A stretch of DNA of 64,000 bases from Limnomonas spitsbergensis (GCA_037349105.1 JAYJMM010000084.1:1550001-1614000); one strand, 5' to 3'. Numbered from the stretch's first letter, positions 44,101 to 54,102 are shown. The notes: generated by a model from the letters alone, not told the origin. Program-made: numbers and translations.

Positions 44101-46894
44101 TCTGGGTGGGATATGGAGCCTGAATGGATCTGGAGCCTGGTGGGTGGAATCTGGAGCCTGGTTAGGTGTGATCTGGATCCGAGTTAGTTCTGGAGCTCGA
44201 TTGACTTGACCGCTGCTACTCTCTTCTTGGTGCCATCGTGGCAGCAGCCCTCGGCGAAACCCCTCAACCCTCAATCCAGCAAAACCCTCAACCCAGAAAA
44301 AACCCTAAACCCTCAACCCTCAACTCGGCTAAACCTCTTCACCCTAAACCCTCAGCGCGACCTAAACCCTTAAATCTGAACTCGGCAAAACCCCAACCTT
44401 TAAACCCTCAACTCAGCAAAACCCCTAAGCTCTCCAACTCGGCAAAACCCCTAAACCCTCAATTTGGCAATCGGACCTGGTGGCTGCCTCCCACCTTGTC
44501 AGCCGCACCCCTTGAACCAAACCCCGAGGATGAGCCGTGTAAAGCGTGCACTGATGGATCTTCTTCCTGCCGGGATCCAGATCCCGCATTCGTTTACAGG
44601 ATCTCGCTGCTGCTGCCTTAGTTTAGGGCTAATGTTTAGTTTGAAGTATTTCTTCCAGAGGATCCCGCCCCAACTCCCCAAATCCTGCATCTGTCCCGTG
44701 CATCTGTCCTTAAGGTCTCGCTGCTGCTGCTGCTGCTTCCTCCTCATCACTGGTTCAGGTGGGACGGCGACAACGGCCCACGCCAGACCGACCTGGTGGC
44801 TGCCTCCAACCTCATCAAGCTGACGCCCAAGTCCATAGGGCGCTTCGTGCACGTCACGTCTGCGGGCGTGGAGAGGCAGGGCAGCCTGCCATGGTTCATC
44901 TTGAATCTGTTTGGTGAGGATGGGGCCTTCGGTGCCTAACAATCCAGGTTGCATCAGCTACACCTCAGCTACACAGCCTGCCATGGTTCATCTTGAATCT
45001 GTTTGGTGAGGATGGGGCCTTCGGTGCCTAACAATCCAGGTTGCATCAGCTACACCTCAGCTACACAGCCTGCCATGGTTCATCTTGAATCTGTTTGGTG
45101 AGGATGGGGCCTTCGGTGCCTAACAATCCAGGTTGCATCAGCTACACCTCAGCTACACAGCCTGCCATGGTTCATCTTGAATCTGTTTGGTGAGGATGGG
45201 GCCTTCGGTGCCTAACAATCCAGGTTGCATCAGCTACACCTCAGCTACACAGCCTGCCATGGTTCATTTTGAATATGTTTGGTGAGGATGGGGCCTTTGT
45301 GATGGTGTCTAGGAATCCAGTTCGCTTCAGCTACACTTCAGCTACACATCAGCTACACCTTAGCTACATGTCATCTACATAGCCCATTAGCCTGCCATGG
45401 TTCATCCTGAATCTGTTTGGTGTGGTTGGGGCCTTTGGGATCATGCCTCGGAATCTTGATTGCCGGCTTGGGAAAGCATTAAATGTCCCAAGGTGAAAAC
45501 AGCAGGGGTACTTTATGCTTGCCCCCAATCGAAAAATGCATTTTGAATATCTTCCCACCTCGCTGGCACTCGGTTGTGCACCAGATATTGATTGATTGAT
45601 TGGTTGATTGGTTGCTCGCTTGATTGCCTCATAAATTGTTTTTGGCTGATTGATGGGCTGATTCGTCGGCAGATAAACTGTTTGATTTATTTGCTATATC
45701 GATTGATTGATTGATTGGTTGCTTAATTACTCGTTTGCTCAATGCTGGTTTATTGGCGAATTCATTGCCTAGTTGGCTGATTGGTTGGCTGACCTCACTT
45801 GCATTTCCAGGCGTGCTCAAGTTCAAGCGGGAGTCCGAGGTCATCCTCGAGGCATCCGGCCTCAACTTCACAATCTTCAGGCAGGTCACATACCCATGAC
45901 AGGTGGCAGGTCCAGGACAGATTTGTGATGTGTTGCAGATCTATGACAGATCCATGACAGGTTGGCGGTGACAGATCCATCATAGATCCGTGACAGGTTG
46001 GCGGTTGCAGATCCATGACAGATCCACAAGACCATTATAGGTTGCAGATCCATGACAGATCTGTAAAAGGTCAAAGATCTATGAAGGATCTTGGGCACCT
46101 TATTGTTCATATACCCACGAAGGCCTTTACTTCGCCATCTTCGCACCTGGCCATCTGACTTTTGGTCCTATTCCCCTTCTCCCCCTTCAGACCTGGCCGG
46201 CTGACTGACGGCCCCTACACCTCATATGATCTCAACACGCTGCTTAAAGCAACAGCAGGCAACCGCAAGGCCGTGGAGCTCTCTCTTTCCGACAGCCTAA
46301 AATCAGAGGCCTCCCGGATCAGTGTGGCAGGTGGGTTTGGGGAAGCGAAGGCTGTGCAACTGCCATTCCAATGTTGTCCGGCTGTACAACTGCCGGTCAA
46401 GGCTGCTGAGCTCTCTCTTTCCGACAGCCTAAAGCCAGTGGCATCTGCATCAGTGTGGTGGCTGGGTATAAAAGGTTCCGCACCGTTTGGGGGTTTGGGT
46501 AATTCAGTCCTGAAACTTGCGTAACTGATTTATCATCAGCAGGTTTCATTAGCTGGATCATTAGCTGGATCATTAGCTGGATCATTAGCTGGATCATTAG
46601 CTGGATCATTAGCTGGATCATGAGCTGGATCATTAGCTGGATCATTATTGTTGCAACGAATCCGTCATCCTTAAATAATGTTTGATTATGAGGGAAGGTT
46701 GAGCACATCCACAGTGAGCTTTATTCATGTACTGAATCCTACCCCCCTTGTGGATTTGCGCAGAGGCTGTTGTGCAGTCATTGACTTCGGGCACCACTCT
46801 CGGCAAGAAATTTGCCGTCGGGATGTTGGAAGGCGAGGGTCCCGGGTCAGACCCAAAGCAGTGGCAAGCGCTGTTTGAGGGTGCACGGCCATGA
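41181..46894 (+). CDS. Plastid NAD(P)-binding Rossmann-fold protein, atypical SDR (At4g31530-like), 8 exons
   Basis: Exons: 41181-41303, 41464-41538, 42154-42228, 43129-43235, 44759-44913, 45811-45880, 46191-46330, 46764-46894; in-frame total 291 residues. Residues 1-40 (MALLSSRPLVLRRAHAPARR...) are basic and acid-free, like a chloroplast transit peptide. The nucleotide-binding glycine motif VLVAGSTGGVGQLV lies at about 47-60. Next come RGYRVRALTRG, DAVVCCTGTTAFPSAR, RFVHVTSAGVERQGSLPWF, GVLKFKRESEVIL and the family signature PGRLTDGPYTSYDLNTLLKA; the C-terminus has GEGPGSDPKQWQALFEGA. These match the plant NAD(P)-binding plastid proteins typified by At4g31530, related to NmrA/atypical SDRs; substrate unknown. 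Intron 6 must be GC-AG to give FTIFR-PGRLTD. The ATG at 41181 is the first giving a transit peptide. Confidence 0.92.
41600..41865 (+). repeat. CATGCATGCCGCAT-type repeat in SDR intron 2
   Basis: About ten irregular copies of GC(C)ATGCATGCCGCATG..CTCAGC. Confidence 0.75.
41985..42056 (+). repeat. Duplicate of the SDR exon 3 acceptor junction
   Basis: GTGCACAGGGGGTACCGCGT and CCGGGCCCTGACACGAGGCA at 42015-42054 repeats the genuine GCTTGCAGAGGGGGTACCGC region at 42146-42187, and includes a usable CAG. The unit is about 130 bp with TAACCCTAACCCTAA telomere-like filler. Confidence 0.85.
42690..42785 (+). repeat. Copies of the SDR exon 4 acceptor start
   Basis: GGGATGGTGCAGGCTGACAT (42762) and GTGTGGTACGGGCTGACCTA with CGCTCC (42698) repeat the exon 4 start CAGATGGTGCAGGCTGATTT with GCGCTCC (43126). 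Confidence 0.75.
42790..43118 (+). repeat. CCTGAACCTTGAACCCTGAA-type filler in SDR intron 3
   Basis: Some 330 bp of alternating CCTGAAC/CTTGAAC/CTTGGAC heptamer-like units, a degenerate relative of CCCTAAACCC telomere-type repeats, ending just before the exon 4 acceptor. Confidence 0.85.
43236..44200 (+). repeat. 21-bp tandem array starting at the SDR exon 4 donor
   Basis: The intron opens GTGGGATCTGGGTGGGATCT and expands into 25 or more units of GTGGGATATGGAGCCTGGTAG (core 43540-44005). Each unit restates a donor-like TAG|GTGGGA, echoing the genuine CCAG|GTGGGA. The unit length is a multiple of three, so long open frames are artefacts. Confidence 0.9.
44470..44520 (+). repeat. Ghost fragment of SDR exon 5
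   Basis: GACCTGGTGGCTGCCTCCCA and CCTTGTCAGCCGCACCCC at 44474 repeats GACCTGGTGGCTGCCTCCAA and CCTCATCAAGCTGACGCCC in exon 5 (44790). Confidence 0.8.
44883..45440 (+). repeat. 92-bp tandem duplication of the SDR exon 5 tail plus donor, five to six copies
   Basis: AGCCTGCCATGGTTCATCTT then GAATCTGTTTGGTGAGGATG recurs at about 44883 (genuine), 44976, 45069, 45161, 45254 and, decayed, near 45390. Each copy restates the exon end (SLPWFILNLF) and its GTGAGG donor, followed by intron sequence with CAGCTACACCTCAGCTACAC. The first four are nearly identical, so young. Confidence 0.95.
45575..45790 (+). repeat. GATTGATTGGTTG-rich tract in SDR intron 5
   Basis: Simple TTGATTGATTGG-like tetranucleotide-derived sequence over about 200 bp. 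Confidence 0.75.
45900..46090 (+). repeat. GACAGATCCATGACAGGTTG-type repeat in SDR intron 6
   Basis: Eight or so irregular units; each holds ACAGGT, similar to the GC donor context AGGCAGGTCACA at the start of the intron. Confidence 0.75.
46340..46470 (+). repeat. Copy of the SDR exon 7 tail with donor
   Basis: GCTGAGCTCTCTCTTTCCGA, CAGCCTAAAGCC and ATCAGTGTGGTGGCTGGGT at 46401-46467 repeats exon 7 end 46273-46337 (GTGGAGCTCTCTCTTTCCGA, CAGCCTAAAATC, ATCAGTGTGGCAGGTGGGT). Confidence 0.9.
46545..46652 (+). repeat. 12-bp repeat GGATCATTAGCT in SDR intron 7
   Basis: Nine near-perfect tandem copies. Confidence 0.95.
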
Positions 46895-47400
46895 GCGATG
46901 CGGCCTGGCGGGGAGGGTAGTGGCAATGAAGCACTTCATGAAGGTGCACGAAGGCCATGTGCAGTGCGCGGTCTGGCTGGGAGGGCAGTGGCAATGAAGC
47001 ACTTCATGAAGGTGCACGAAGGCCATGTGCAGTGCGCGGTCTGGCTGGGAGGGCAGCGGCAATGAAGCACTTTATGAAGGTGCACGAAGGCCATGTGCAG
47101 TGCGCGGTCTGGCTGGGAGGGCAGTGGCAATGAAGCACTTCATGAAGTTGCACGAAGGCCATGTGCAGTGCGCGGTCTGGCTGGGAGGGCAGTGGCAATG
47201 AAGCACTTCATGAAAGTGCACGAAGGCCATGTGCAGTGCGCGGTCTGGCTGGGAGGGCAGTGGCAATCAAGCACTATCTAGATGGTGTAGGACGGACGTG
47301 AGCGATGCGGCCTGGTGGGGAGGGCAGTAGCAAGTACTGCTTCAAGGTGCTGCCTGGTGGGGAGGGCAGTAGCAAGTACTGCTTCAAGGTGCTGCCTGGC
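46840..47400 (+). repeat. 68-bp tandem array derived from the SDR stop-codon region
   Basis: Five units of GGCAGTGGCAATGAAGCACTTCATGAAGGTGCACGAAGGCCATG type (46920-47275) plus two or three shorter ones to 47400. They resemble the exon 8 end AAGCAGTGGCAAGCGCTGTT ... GGTGCACGGCCATGAGCGATG followed by CGGCCTGGCGGGGAGGG, so the coding end and 3'-flank have been multiplied past the stop. Confidence 0.85.
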
Positions 47401-48767
47401 GTCGAGACTGAACGGACCGAAGTTGCAACTTCGTAGCCTCTCCTGCAGCATGGTATCATCCACACGAATTTTGCAGTGCATGGTGTGTGTTTTAAGGTTT
47501 AAGCCTTGTAGATCAAGAGGCACTAGGGACCTGCGGTACACAAACAGCAGCCACCGTCCAGCACATGCCAGTGTTGGCAGGTGAGGGTCATGTTAGTATT
47601 GTTTGTATCGCCCTTGGATGGGAATTTTATGCGTGCAAGCAGTGCTGGGTGCATGTGGGTATCCAATAAGACCATGCGTACTTGCGCACGGTATGCTAGG
47701 TAGGTGACTAGGTGTTACCTGGATACCGGGCAGTATGGCAGTCATAAAATGAGTGGAATGGTAGTGAGAGTGACAGCGCAGATGCAAGTACGCCTTAATG
47801 CCTCCCCTTTTTGCGTTAAGCTAGTTTGCGTCTCCTTGGAGGTGATGGCTCCTCCCTGGCCAGCGCTTTCCGCCTCTAGTGCAGAAGAGAAGGATAGTGA
47901 GGTACTAACGCATGTGGTCCAACTGAATTATTGACTAAACACTTCTGCGCCCTGCACAAAAAAGGCTTGGGCGTGTAGGTGCTCAACAGAGAAGTTTGAG
48001 GCCTCTTCACACAGAAGCAAGGCAAACATTGGTAATATACAGGTATGACAAGACCAGGCGGGTGCCGGTAAGCAGTCTGCCTTTTCGTGCGTTCCTCACC
48101 ACCTGACAGAGGCTGTTAAGGGGCCCCTCTCAAGGCTTTAGAGGCTGAACCCTGCGCCTCAACCCCCAACATTAAAATTAATCTCTGAAACCTCAAAGTA
48201 CGACAAAGCCCTGCGACCGGCGGCCGAAGCCTGTGGACGCGCCCATCTGGGTGAGTGGCTAAAATAGGGAATATGTGTGCGGCGGCGTGATGCATGAAAT
48301 TGCAGAGACAACACATCCTCTGATGCTACAGGGTACGCTTTCATGTGGGGTCGGTGAGGTGCTGTCAAGTTATTTCCTGTGACCCTCCCAACTCTCTTGC
48401 ATATTTTATAATGGGGAGGAGCGCGAACGCTACAACCCCCTACCAGAAATTAAACGGTGCAGTACGCCACTTGGACGCCTGCTGCTGACCCCGCCCACGA
48501 GGTGCAATGTGGGCAGAGACAACAGAGGGACAGCCTTGGTGATCGCTGTGCCCACCCCGTCAGGTAAGTATGACGCTAATGAAACCGTGCACCTCGTTGA
48601 ATGATGGCACCATATGCGTTGTCTGATTCCCGATGGTGGGGTTGACTTGCTTGGGAACATTGTGGTTTTGAGGGTGCGCAATCCGGTGCGCATTGATCTG
48701 ATTTGATTTCGGCTACATTGCACTTCTGCAAACCGTCGCTTCACAAGGATCACCTAACTCCCAGTAC

Positions 48768-48813
48768 TTACGACCTACCTAGTGGAAGGGTAGGTCCACT
48801 GGGTAGGTCGTAA
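48768..48813. other. 19-bp-arm inverted repeat (hairpin)
   Basis: TTACGACCTACCTAGTGGA (48768-48786) pairs with 48795-48813 with one mismatch around the 8-nt loop AGGGTAGG. Confidence 0.9.
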
Positions 48814-49673
48814 GCAACTATGCACCGATCATAAGGGGTCAAGGTCGGTTATTCGGTTGAGGATGAGCATTACGCGGAACCGAGCGAGTAGTCTAGCTCG
48901 ACCAGTCAAGGAGGTGTACAACGGCCCCTGAGATACGATGCTTCCTTCATTCTCACTCTATGGACGGCAAGGTTTCCTCTCTTTCTGGCGGTAATGAAGC
49001 CAGACCAAGGCCTCACGCCATCAGTGATGACTGATGAGGTTTCATGAAGGCGCAACGGTCACTCAGTCAGTGGCGTGGTAAACTGGTAACTCAGTCAGTG
49101 GCGTGCGGCACGCTACTGTTTACGATCACGGAGCATAATGTTGTGCAAAGGGAGACGGCAAGCGTGTAGAGGGCGCTACCTGCCTGCATCCAAATGCCCG
49201 CCCAGGGGACATCGTGAAGCCATGGGTGCATGCATGCTTTATGAAAGCCTGGGGGGGGGCCATCCTAGTAACCATGGTGACTAGGCAGCCTAGTATGCAT
49301 CACCGGGTCATGCAGGGCCCAGAGAATAGTAGAGCATGGGTGCACAGCTGAAGGAGGTCTGCAGCCTGTAGAGACACGCAGCCCACGCCTCCTGTGGAGT
49401 GCAGCCAGATCTTGTCATGTTGATTAAGCGCACCGCGCGTATTACTGAATTATTAGTTCCTTGTTATGGATTCCTGTAGTCGAACCCTGTGCAGTGCTGC
49501 TGTTGCAGTTACACTTGTGTGAATTCTCTGTTGAACAAGTTAAGTGTGTGTGTCACACTTTTTGATCCTTCTTAGTGACTGCTGAAGTGTGTGCAGGCAC
49601 TATTTCTTTCTTACTTGAAGCCCTGATTTCGTAATCACCCATTAATCTGAAGTTGCATAGTCACTCCTCATCG

Positions 49674-49805
49674 AGCAAACACAAACACTGCTCACTTTAC
49701 TTGAGCAAGCACAAACACTGCTCGAGTATCGAACCACCAAACAGAACAAGCACTAAAACTGTTCGATCCCTTTCAGTCTAAAGCAAGCACAAACACTGCT
49801 TAGCC
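49674..49805 (+). repeat. Four copies of a GAGCAAGCACAAACACTGCTC-type motif
   Basis: Copies near 49674, 49702, 49743 and 49781. The ends (GAGCA/TGCTC) are mutually inverted, so each could form a tiny hairpin. No gene association. Confidence 0.7.
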
Positions 49806-50923
49806 TTGAAGGTCTACTCTGATATTTCGGCCTTTATCAGGCATTCTCCAGCCTTCCAGCTGGGTTACCACCACCAACTTCATCAACTATTCACCTACAG
49901 CCAGTCCAGAGGCTCCAAGTCGACTCACTGATGGATCATCAAGCGAGTCTCCCCACCTGAAGATCGCCTACAAGCGACTTCCCACTGAAGATCATCGTAC
50001 CCTGTCATCAGCGTACTACATCTTCAACTGCTACTACCATTCCACATCCCACGACCCACATACTGCCCCCCGTGTGCCACCAGCCTATTTGTTTGTTAAA
50101 TACCCGACAGAAAATTAGATATCCGGAGCAAGAGCGCTGCTATGCAGTTAGTTATCATTTTCAGGTATTCTGCAGATAATTTTTAGACTAGGTGTAAAAC
50201 AAAAGGCGACCTCCCAAGCCTACCCACATCAAAAAAAGCAGTGTTCGAAATGGGACACCTGGAGCGGTCAAATGCAGAAAGCGGCTGACTACTCCTGGCA
50301 GGTGCTATACAACTTCTGACAGAAACCCCGACCCCCAAACCCCGTAATAATTTGCGTTTAGCTTCGTGATAGATGCAGCAACCCCTCGTATCCATGTCAA
50401 CTTTGTGTTTTGTGTGGGACGACAACGGTCCAGCAACATGTCAGCTACTCTGTAGCCTTCGGCTGAAAGCCCCATGCATGGCCAGGCCGGCCATGATGCA
50501 TGGGCTAGCTGCCGTTCGCCGGTCAAGGTTAATAAGCCCCAAGCGGGCACACAGCGGCACTCGGCAGGCCTGCCCCGTGGTCCTGGTGGCCTCGATAGCT
50601 CCCCCCAAGAGACACTGCATGAGAACATCAAATCGCAAACAAATCTATACCGTAGGCAGAGTGCCGCATGGGCTGGCTGCATTTGACTGCTTGGGAAACT
50701 AATACGGATCTCCATAATACCCCACTACCTACAAAACAGTCTGTAGCCCATCCAGCTCAGCGGGCGATGGGACAGGGATGGCTCGTAGAACCTCCGTAGC
50801 AAGTACTTTTGCTGTACTTTTATGTGTACCTTCCTCGTACTTTCCTGAGTGCTTTCCGCGTAAACTTGTGTGTACTTCTGCGAACTCTTCTGTGTACTCT
50901 TTGCGTACTTTTCGCAGAAGTCT

Positions 50924-51390
50924 TTATCCCATCTCCACCATGGACGAGACGGACATCATCAAGGGATCAATTAAGCCACCAACCCCCGCCTCTGCCAGCG
51001 CCTCCGACGGCGCCTCGTCGTCCCATTCATCGCGCCGAACACCATCCGCTGCACCGGCCTGCGAGCGTCTCAGCCACGCCTCCAACGCCGCTGCCGTCTG
51101 CGTCCCTAACGGCTGCTGCTGCGGCAACGGCGGGACGGACATAGCGCACGGCAGGATGTCTCCGACACGCTCCGACAGCGAGAAAGGGCTGACGTCGCCG
51201 CAGGCGCCAACACTTTCCAGAGGTGCACATGGAATATTTGCGGCGGCGGCGGCAGCAGCGGTGCCTCCTACGCCTTTCATCAGCGCCCGCGTCGCAATGT
51301 TGCGTAGGCGCAGCGACTCGCGCAGTGACGCTATGCTATCTGTCTTCTCCAACACCCGCACAGCCTGGGCAGAGGACTGAGCCTCCTTCT
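50924..51390 (-). CDS. Possible terminal exon on the minus strand, doubtful
   Basis: Open minus-strand frame ending in TAA at 50924, with a possible acceptor CTCAG or CCCAG near 51375. It is Leu/Ala/Glu-rich with normal amino-acid balance (for example KTDSIASLRESLRLRNIATR, then a poly-Ala run). I do not recognise it. It overlaps completely an open plus-strand frame, and I cannot tell which, if either, is coded. Confidence 0.3.
50940..51380 (+). CDS. Possible 146-residue Ser/Ala-rich protein, doubtful
   Basis: Starts at an ATG in a strong context (CCACCATGGAC) and ends in TGA. The product is rich in Ser, Ala and Pro with SPTRSDSEKG and poly-Ala segments; no family recognised. It lies antisense to the minus-strand frame. 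The neighbouring upstream sequence TGTACTTTT repeats (50800-50920) look noncoding. Confidence 0.3.
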   Translation: MDETDIIKGSIKPPTPASASASDGASSSHSSRRTPSAAPACERLSHASNAAAVCVPNGCCCGNGGTDIAHGRMSPTRSDSEKGLTSPQAPTLSRGAHGIFAAAAAAAVPPTPFISARVAMLRRRSDSRSDAMLSVFSNTRTAWAED

Positions 51391-52206
51391 CAAAAAATCT
51401 GCATAACCAGGGTCCATTTCAGGGTGCACTTCAGCGCCACATGTGGCGCTGATGTACATCAGCCACACTTAATCTGCACTTCAGCTACACTTCAGCTACA
51501 CTTCAGCTTCAGGAAAGGCACTTTATCTATATTTTAGACACACTTCAGCTACCCTTCATCTACACTTCTGCTGCACTCCAGCTACTCTTAAGACACAATT
51601 CATTAACACTTCAGCCACACTGCATCTACACTGTATTTACACCTCAGCTCCAACCTGGCCTGCGGCCGGTAGGCACCTTGATGCAGCAGGCCCTGCCGCT
51701 AAGGCCGCCGGCTCTACGCCGGCCAAGCTGTTGTCCTGAACCCCAAACCCTCTACGGTATACCGGTAGTCTGGTGGCACCAGTTTTTTTTAAGGCGAATC
51801 GGCTAAACCCGAGTTTTACCACTTGATGATAATTGGATCAATGTGAGGTGAATGTTTACCACTCTGAGAAGTTGTGAAGCCACGCGCGTGGGGGGGGATG
51901 CAGGGAGGATGCGGGGGGGCACCTCCCCCTGCCTGGGGATCCGAGGGGCCACTATGCACTAGAATAAAACCACCGGCTGGGGAGTGTCTTAGTCGCACAC
52001 GGGCACCTCCTTGGCCAAGGTCAAGCCTTCAACCCTAAGCCTTTTTGGTCGAAGGAGGTCATAAGGAGAATGTCTTTGTGCCATGGATTTAGGGGGTTGG
52101 ATCATATCGTACCTAGGCAGTACAAGGTGTTCAGGTTTGGACTTCCCGTCCATGAATGCGGCGCATGACCTGATTTTAGTTCTGTGCCCACCCAACACCC
52201 CAAACC
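51381..52206. other. Region without a recognised gene, with AGCTACACTTC repeats
   Basis: 51420-51640 is built from CAGCTACACTTCAGCTACAC-type units and holds the perfect palindrome CAGCGCCACATGTGGCGCTG (51432-51451). 51650-51720 has a GGCCTGCGGCCGGTAGGC-like GC-rich palindromic word also seen near 36030, 38000 and 60290. I see no gene. Confidence 0.6.
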
Positions 52207-53738
52207 TTAATCAACAACACTCCCAAAGCTGTCATCCGGTATTTCAGGCATGCTTGTGACGTCAGCCACGCGGTAGGAGATATTTGGGATTTACGTATCC
52301 CGCTCACACATCTGGCCTATCACGACCTTGGAGATGTCGACCTGGGTGTGAAGAAATGTAGACAGTGTTTCAAAAAGTGTGGACAGTGTGAATGCATCAG
52401 GGGACTGGGTGGGTTGGCTCACGGGCTGACATGCCTCTGACGAGGGATTCAATGGTGATCCTTTTAAACAGCACAGTCAGTGGCATCTTGGCCTGCCTCT
52501 AATGGGCATGCCACCTCTTGGCCTGCCTCTAATGAGCATACCATGAAGCACCCAGCTTTTGCATTCAGAGCGCGCTTCCGTGCTCAGCAAGAATATTCGC
52601 ATGCTGGAGTGCCTGACAATGCGGAGGCTTGGGCAGAACATCTCTTCGGGGGGACCTCGGCTACAATTCAGCTACAACCCAGAACCTATGTCCCGGTGGC
52701 CCAGACAGCAGGCGGCCTGTCGCACAAAGCCCGGTATGCCGAAGGTCCATCAAAATGTTTGGTCCCCATCGGCACAGTTATGGCAGCTCGGCTGCCTACC
52801 AAAGGGGGTCAGGTGTGAATCAAAATAAGGGCTGTGAGCCCCCCCCTTCCCCATGCTCACATTTACGACTGTGTAATTGTCTGAGGCCATGCCAACCTGC
52901 GGTACAAAAACCAGGGACAACACTGTCAGGCGGTGCATGAAAGAGTCACCCGGAGGTCATGCGTTTGAAAGAAAACAGACAGCACGGCGTCATGCGATAG
53001 CAAACAGTTGCAAAAATCGCCATGCTGTACACGAATTAGACATGGGGCCGTCATGCAGCACACAATGAGTCACAAAACTGTCAGCATGCGCTACACAAAA
53101 AGTTGCTACACCATGACATGGCGCATGTCAAAGCAGTCACAGCCATGTCCATGCAGAAGGAGCGAGGACAGTCACAACACCATCATTTGGTACATTAAAA
53201 GCCATGACACTATCTTGCGGGCAATTAAATGCTTGAAAAATGCTTCGCTTTCACTCCATGCTAGATGCTGATACCATCCCTCGGTGCATAACAGTTTTCT
53301 TTGGGGAGCGCAGAGCGTAAGCTACGGTACACTCGAGAAACCCGGCCGGCCTTAAGTACGGTCGGCGGGGGAGCAAGTTGCCTGGCACAGACCAGTATAG
53401 GCTTGATCACCATCGGGCCTCGACCCACCGGTAGTCTCCCTAAGGAAGCCTAGGCTATAGCCTGGTTCGCACAAACACTGGTTACACGCGTAGGCCCACC
53501 CTCCTTGCTACGAGGCCGTCTCGGAAGTATTAGACGAGAGGTGCTGCAACTGTTTTTTACCTGCAACGTCGAGTTCCCGCAGCCCACTTGCAGACAAAGT
53601 TTCAACCTGCTCAGCGTGGTTCTGAAGAGCAGGCGCAGCGTATCGTATCCGTTGTCCGTACCAGTCAAAAGACTGTGTCAGAGCCATTTTGTAGCGCTGC
53701 TCCCACATGGCGGCATCCTGTCCATGGTATGCTCGAGG
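52207..53738 (-). pseudogene. Decayed METTL13/eEF1A-KMT-like class I SAM methyltransferase
   Basis: Two exon-like pieces match the family in order. 53561-53738 encodes YHGQDAAMWEQRYKMALTQS and FDWYGQR, then after a one-base shift (about 53647) YDTLRLLFRTTLS and the SAM-binding VGCGNSTLQ, ending at a GTAAAA donor. 52207-52341, after a good CACCCAG acceptor, encodes VDISKVVIGQMCERDT, an in-frame TAA (52291-52293), then ISYRVADVTSMPEIPDDSFG and SVVD, followed by another TAA where the family has Lys. The short exon between GCGNS and VDIS, and everything after SVVD, were not found. The shift and two stops suggest a pseudogene; sequencing error is a weaker alternative. Other genes here show TAA is not read as an amino acid. 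Confidence 0.8.
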
Positions 53739-54102
53739 CTGTGAGAGGCCCAACAGCTCAAATACTACTACAACGATATGTTGTGTCGAAAGACGGCACC
53801 AGGCGGAGACAAAGACACAAACAGGAACGCTTACGGTGCAGGAATACATGCGAAGCCTTGGTGTAGCTGCTGTTGTGCTGTCGACATCTTGCTGTGACGA
53901 AGTCATCACTTCTGCGGCTGCCGGGTGCGAATGTAATATCGGGGTGTCTGGTTATGCGCCACCAACACAGATCGCGCCACTGTTTGCGTACGGCGAGATT
54001 TATCGGGGTAACTGACAATTAACCACCTCTCGCAGTCTGGTACTGGGTGGGTTGACGTAGCGGGCTCAACATCCGTTTTGCCTGTGTCTCAGGCTTTTTA
54101 AA
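53739..54102. other. Intergenic region upstream of PPIL2
   Basis: 364 bp between the minus-strand pseudogene and the PPIL2 start. It should contain the PPIL2 promoter and possibly a lost first exon of the methyltransferase. No motif is recognised. Confidence 0.5.

Larger units (their letters stand above)
46895..50939. other. Region without a recognised gene downstream of the SDR gene
   Basis: Contains the stop-codon-derived array, a diverged fold-back element end (47930-47990), a hairpin (48768-48813), a doubled ACTCAGTCAGTGGCGTG (49053 and 49082), and four GAGCAAGCACAAACACTGCTC-type motifs (49674-49802). ORFs at 48116-48753 and 50305-50715 have no family features. 49430-50110 has lower GC than the coding regions and might be a transposon remnant, but I find no long terminal repeats. 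Confidence 0.5.

Noticed and set aside
49430..50110. Solo LTR or retrotransposon
   Set aside because: No paired long repeats, no primer-binding site and no polymerase motifs could be identified.
52207..52341. Alternative genetic code with TAA as an amino acid
   Set aside because: The in-frame TAA occurs only in the methyltransferase relic, which also has a frameshift; none of the other five genes has an internal stop in some 3,700 joined codons.
52430..52480. Minus-strand peptide LFKRITIESLVRGM as an exon
   Set aside because: No fitting splice context or family; lies among short TGGCCTGCCTCTAATG direct repeats.
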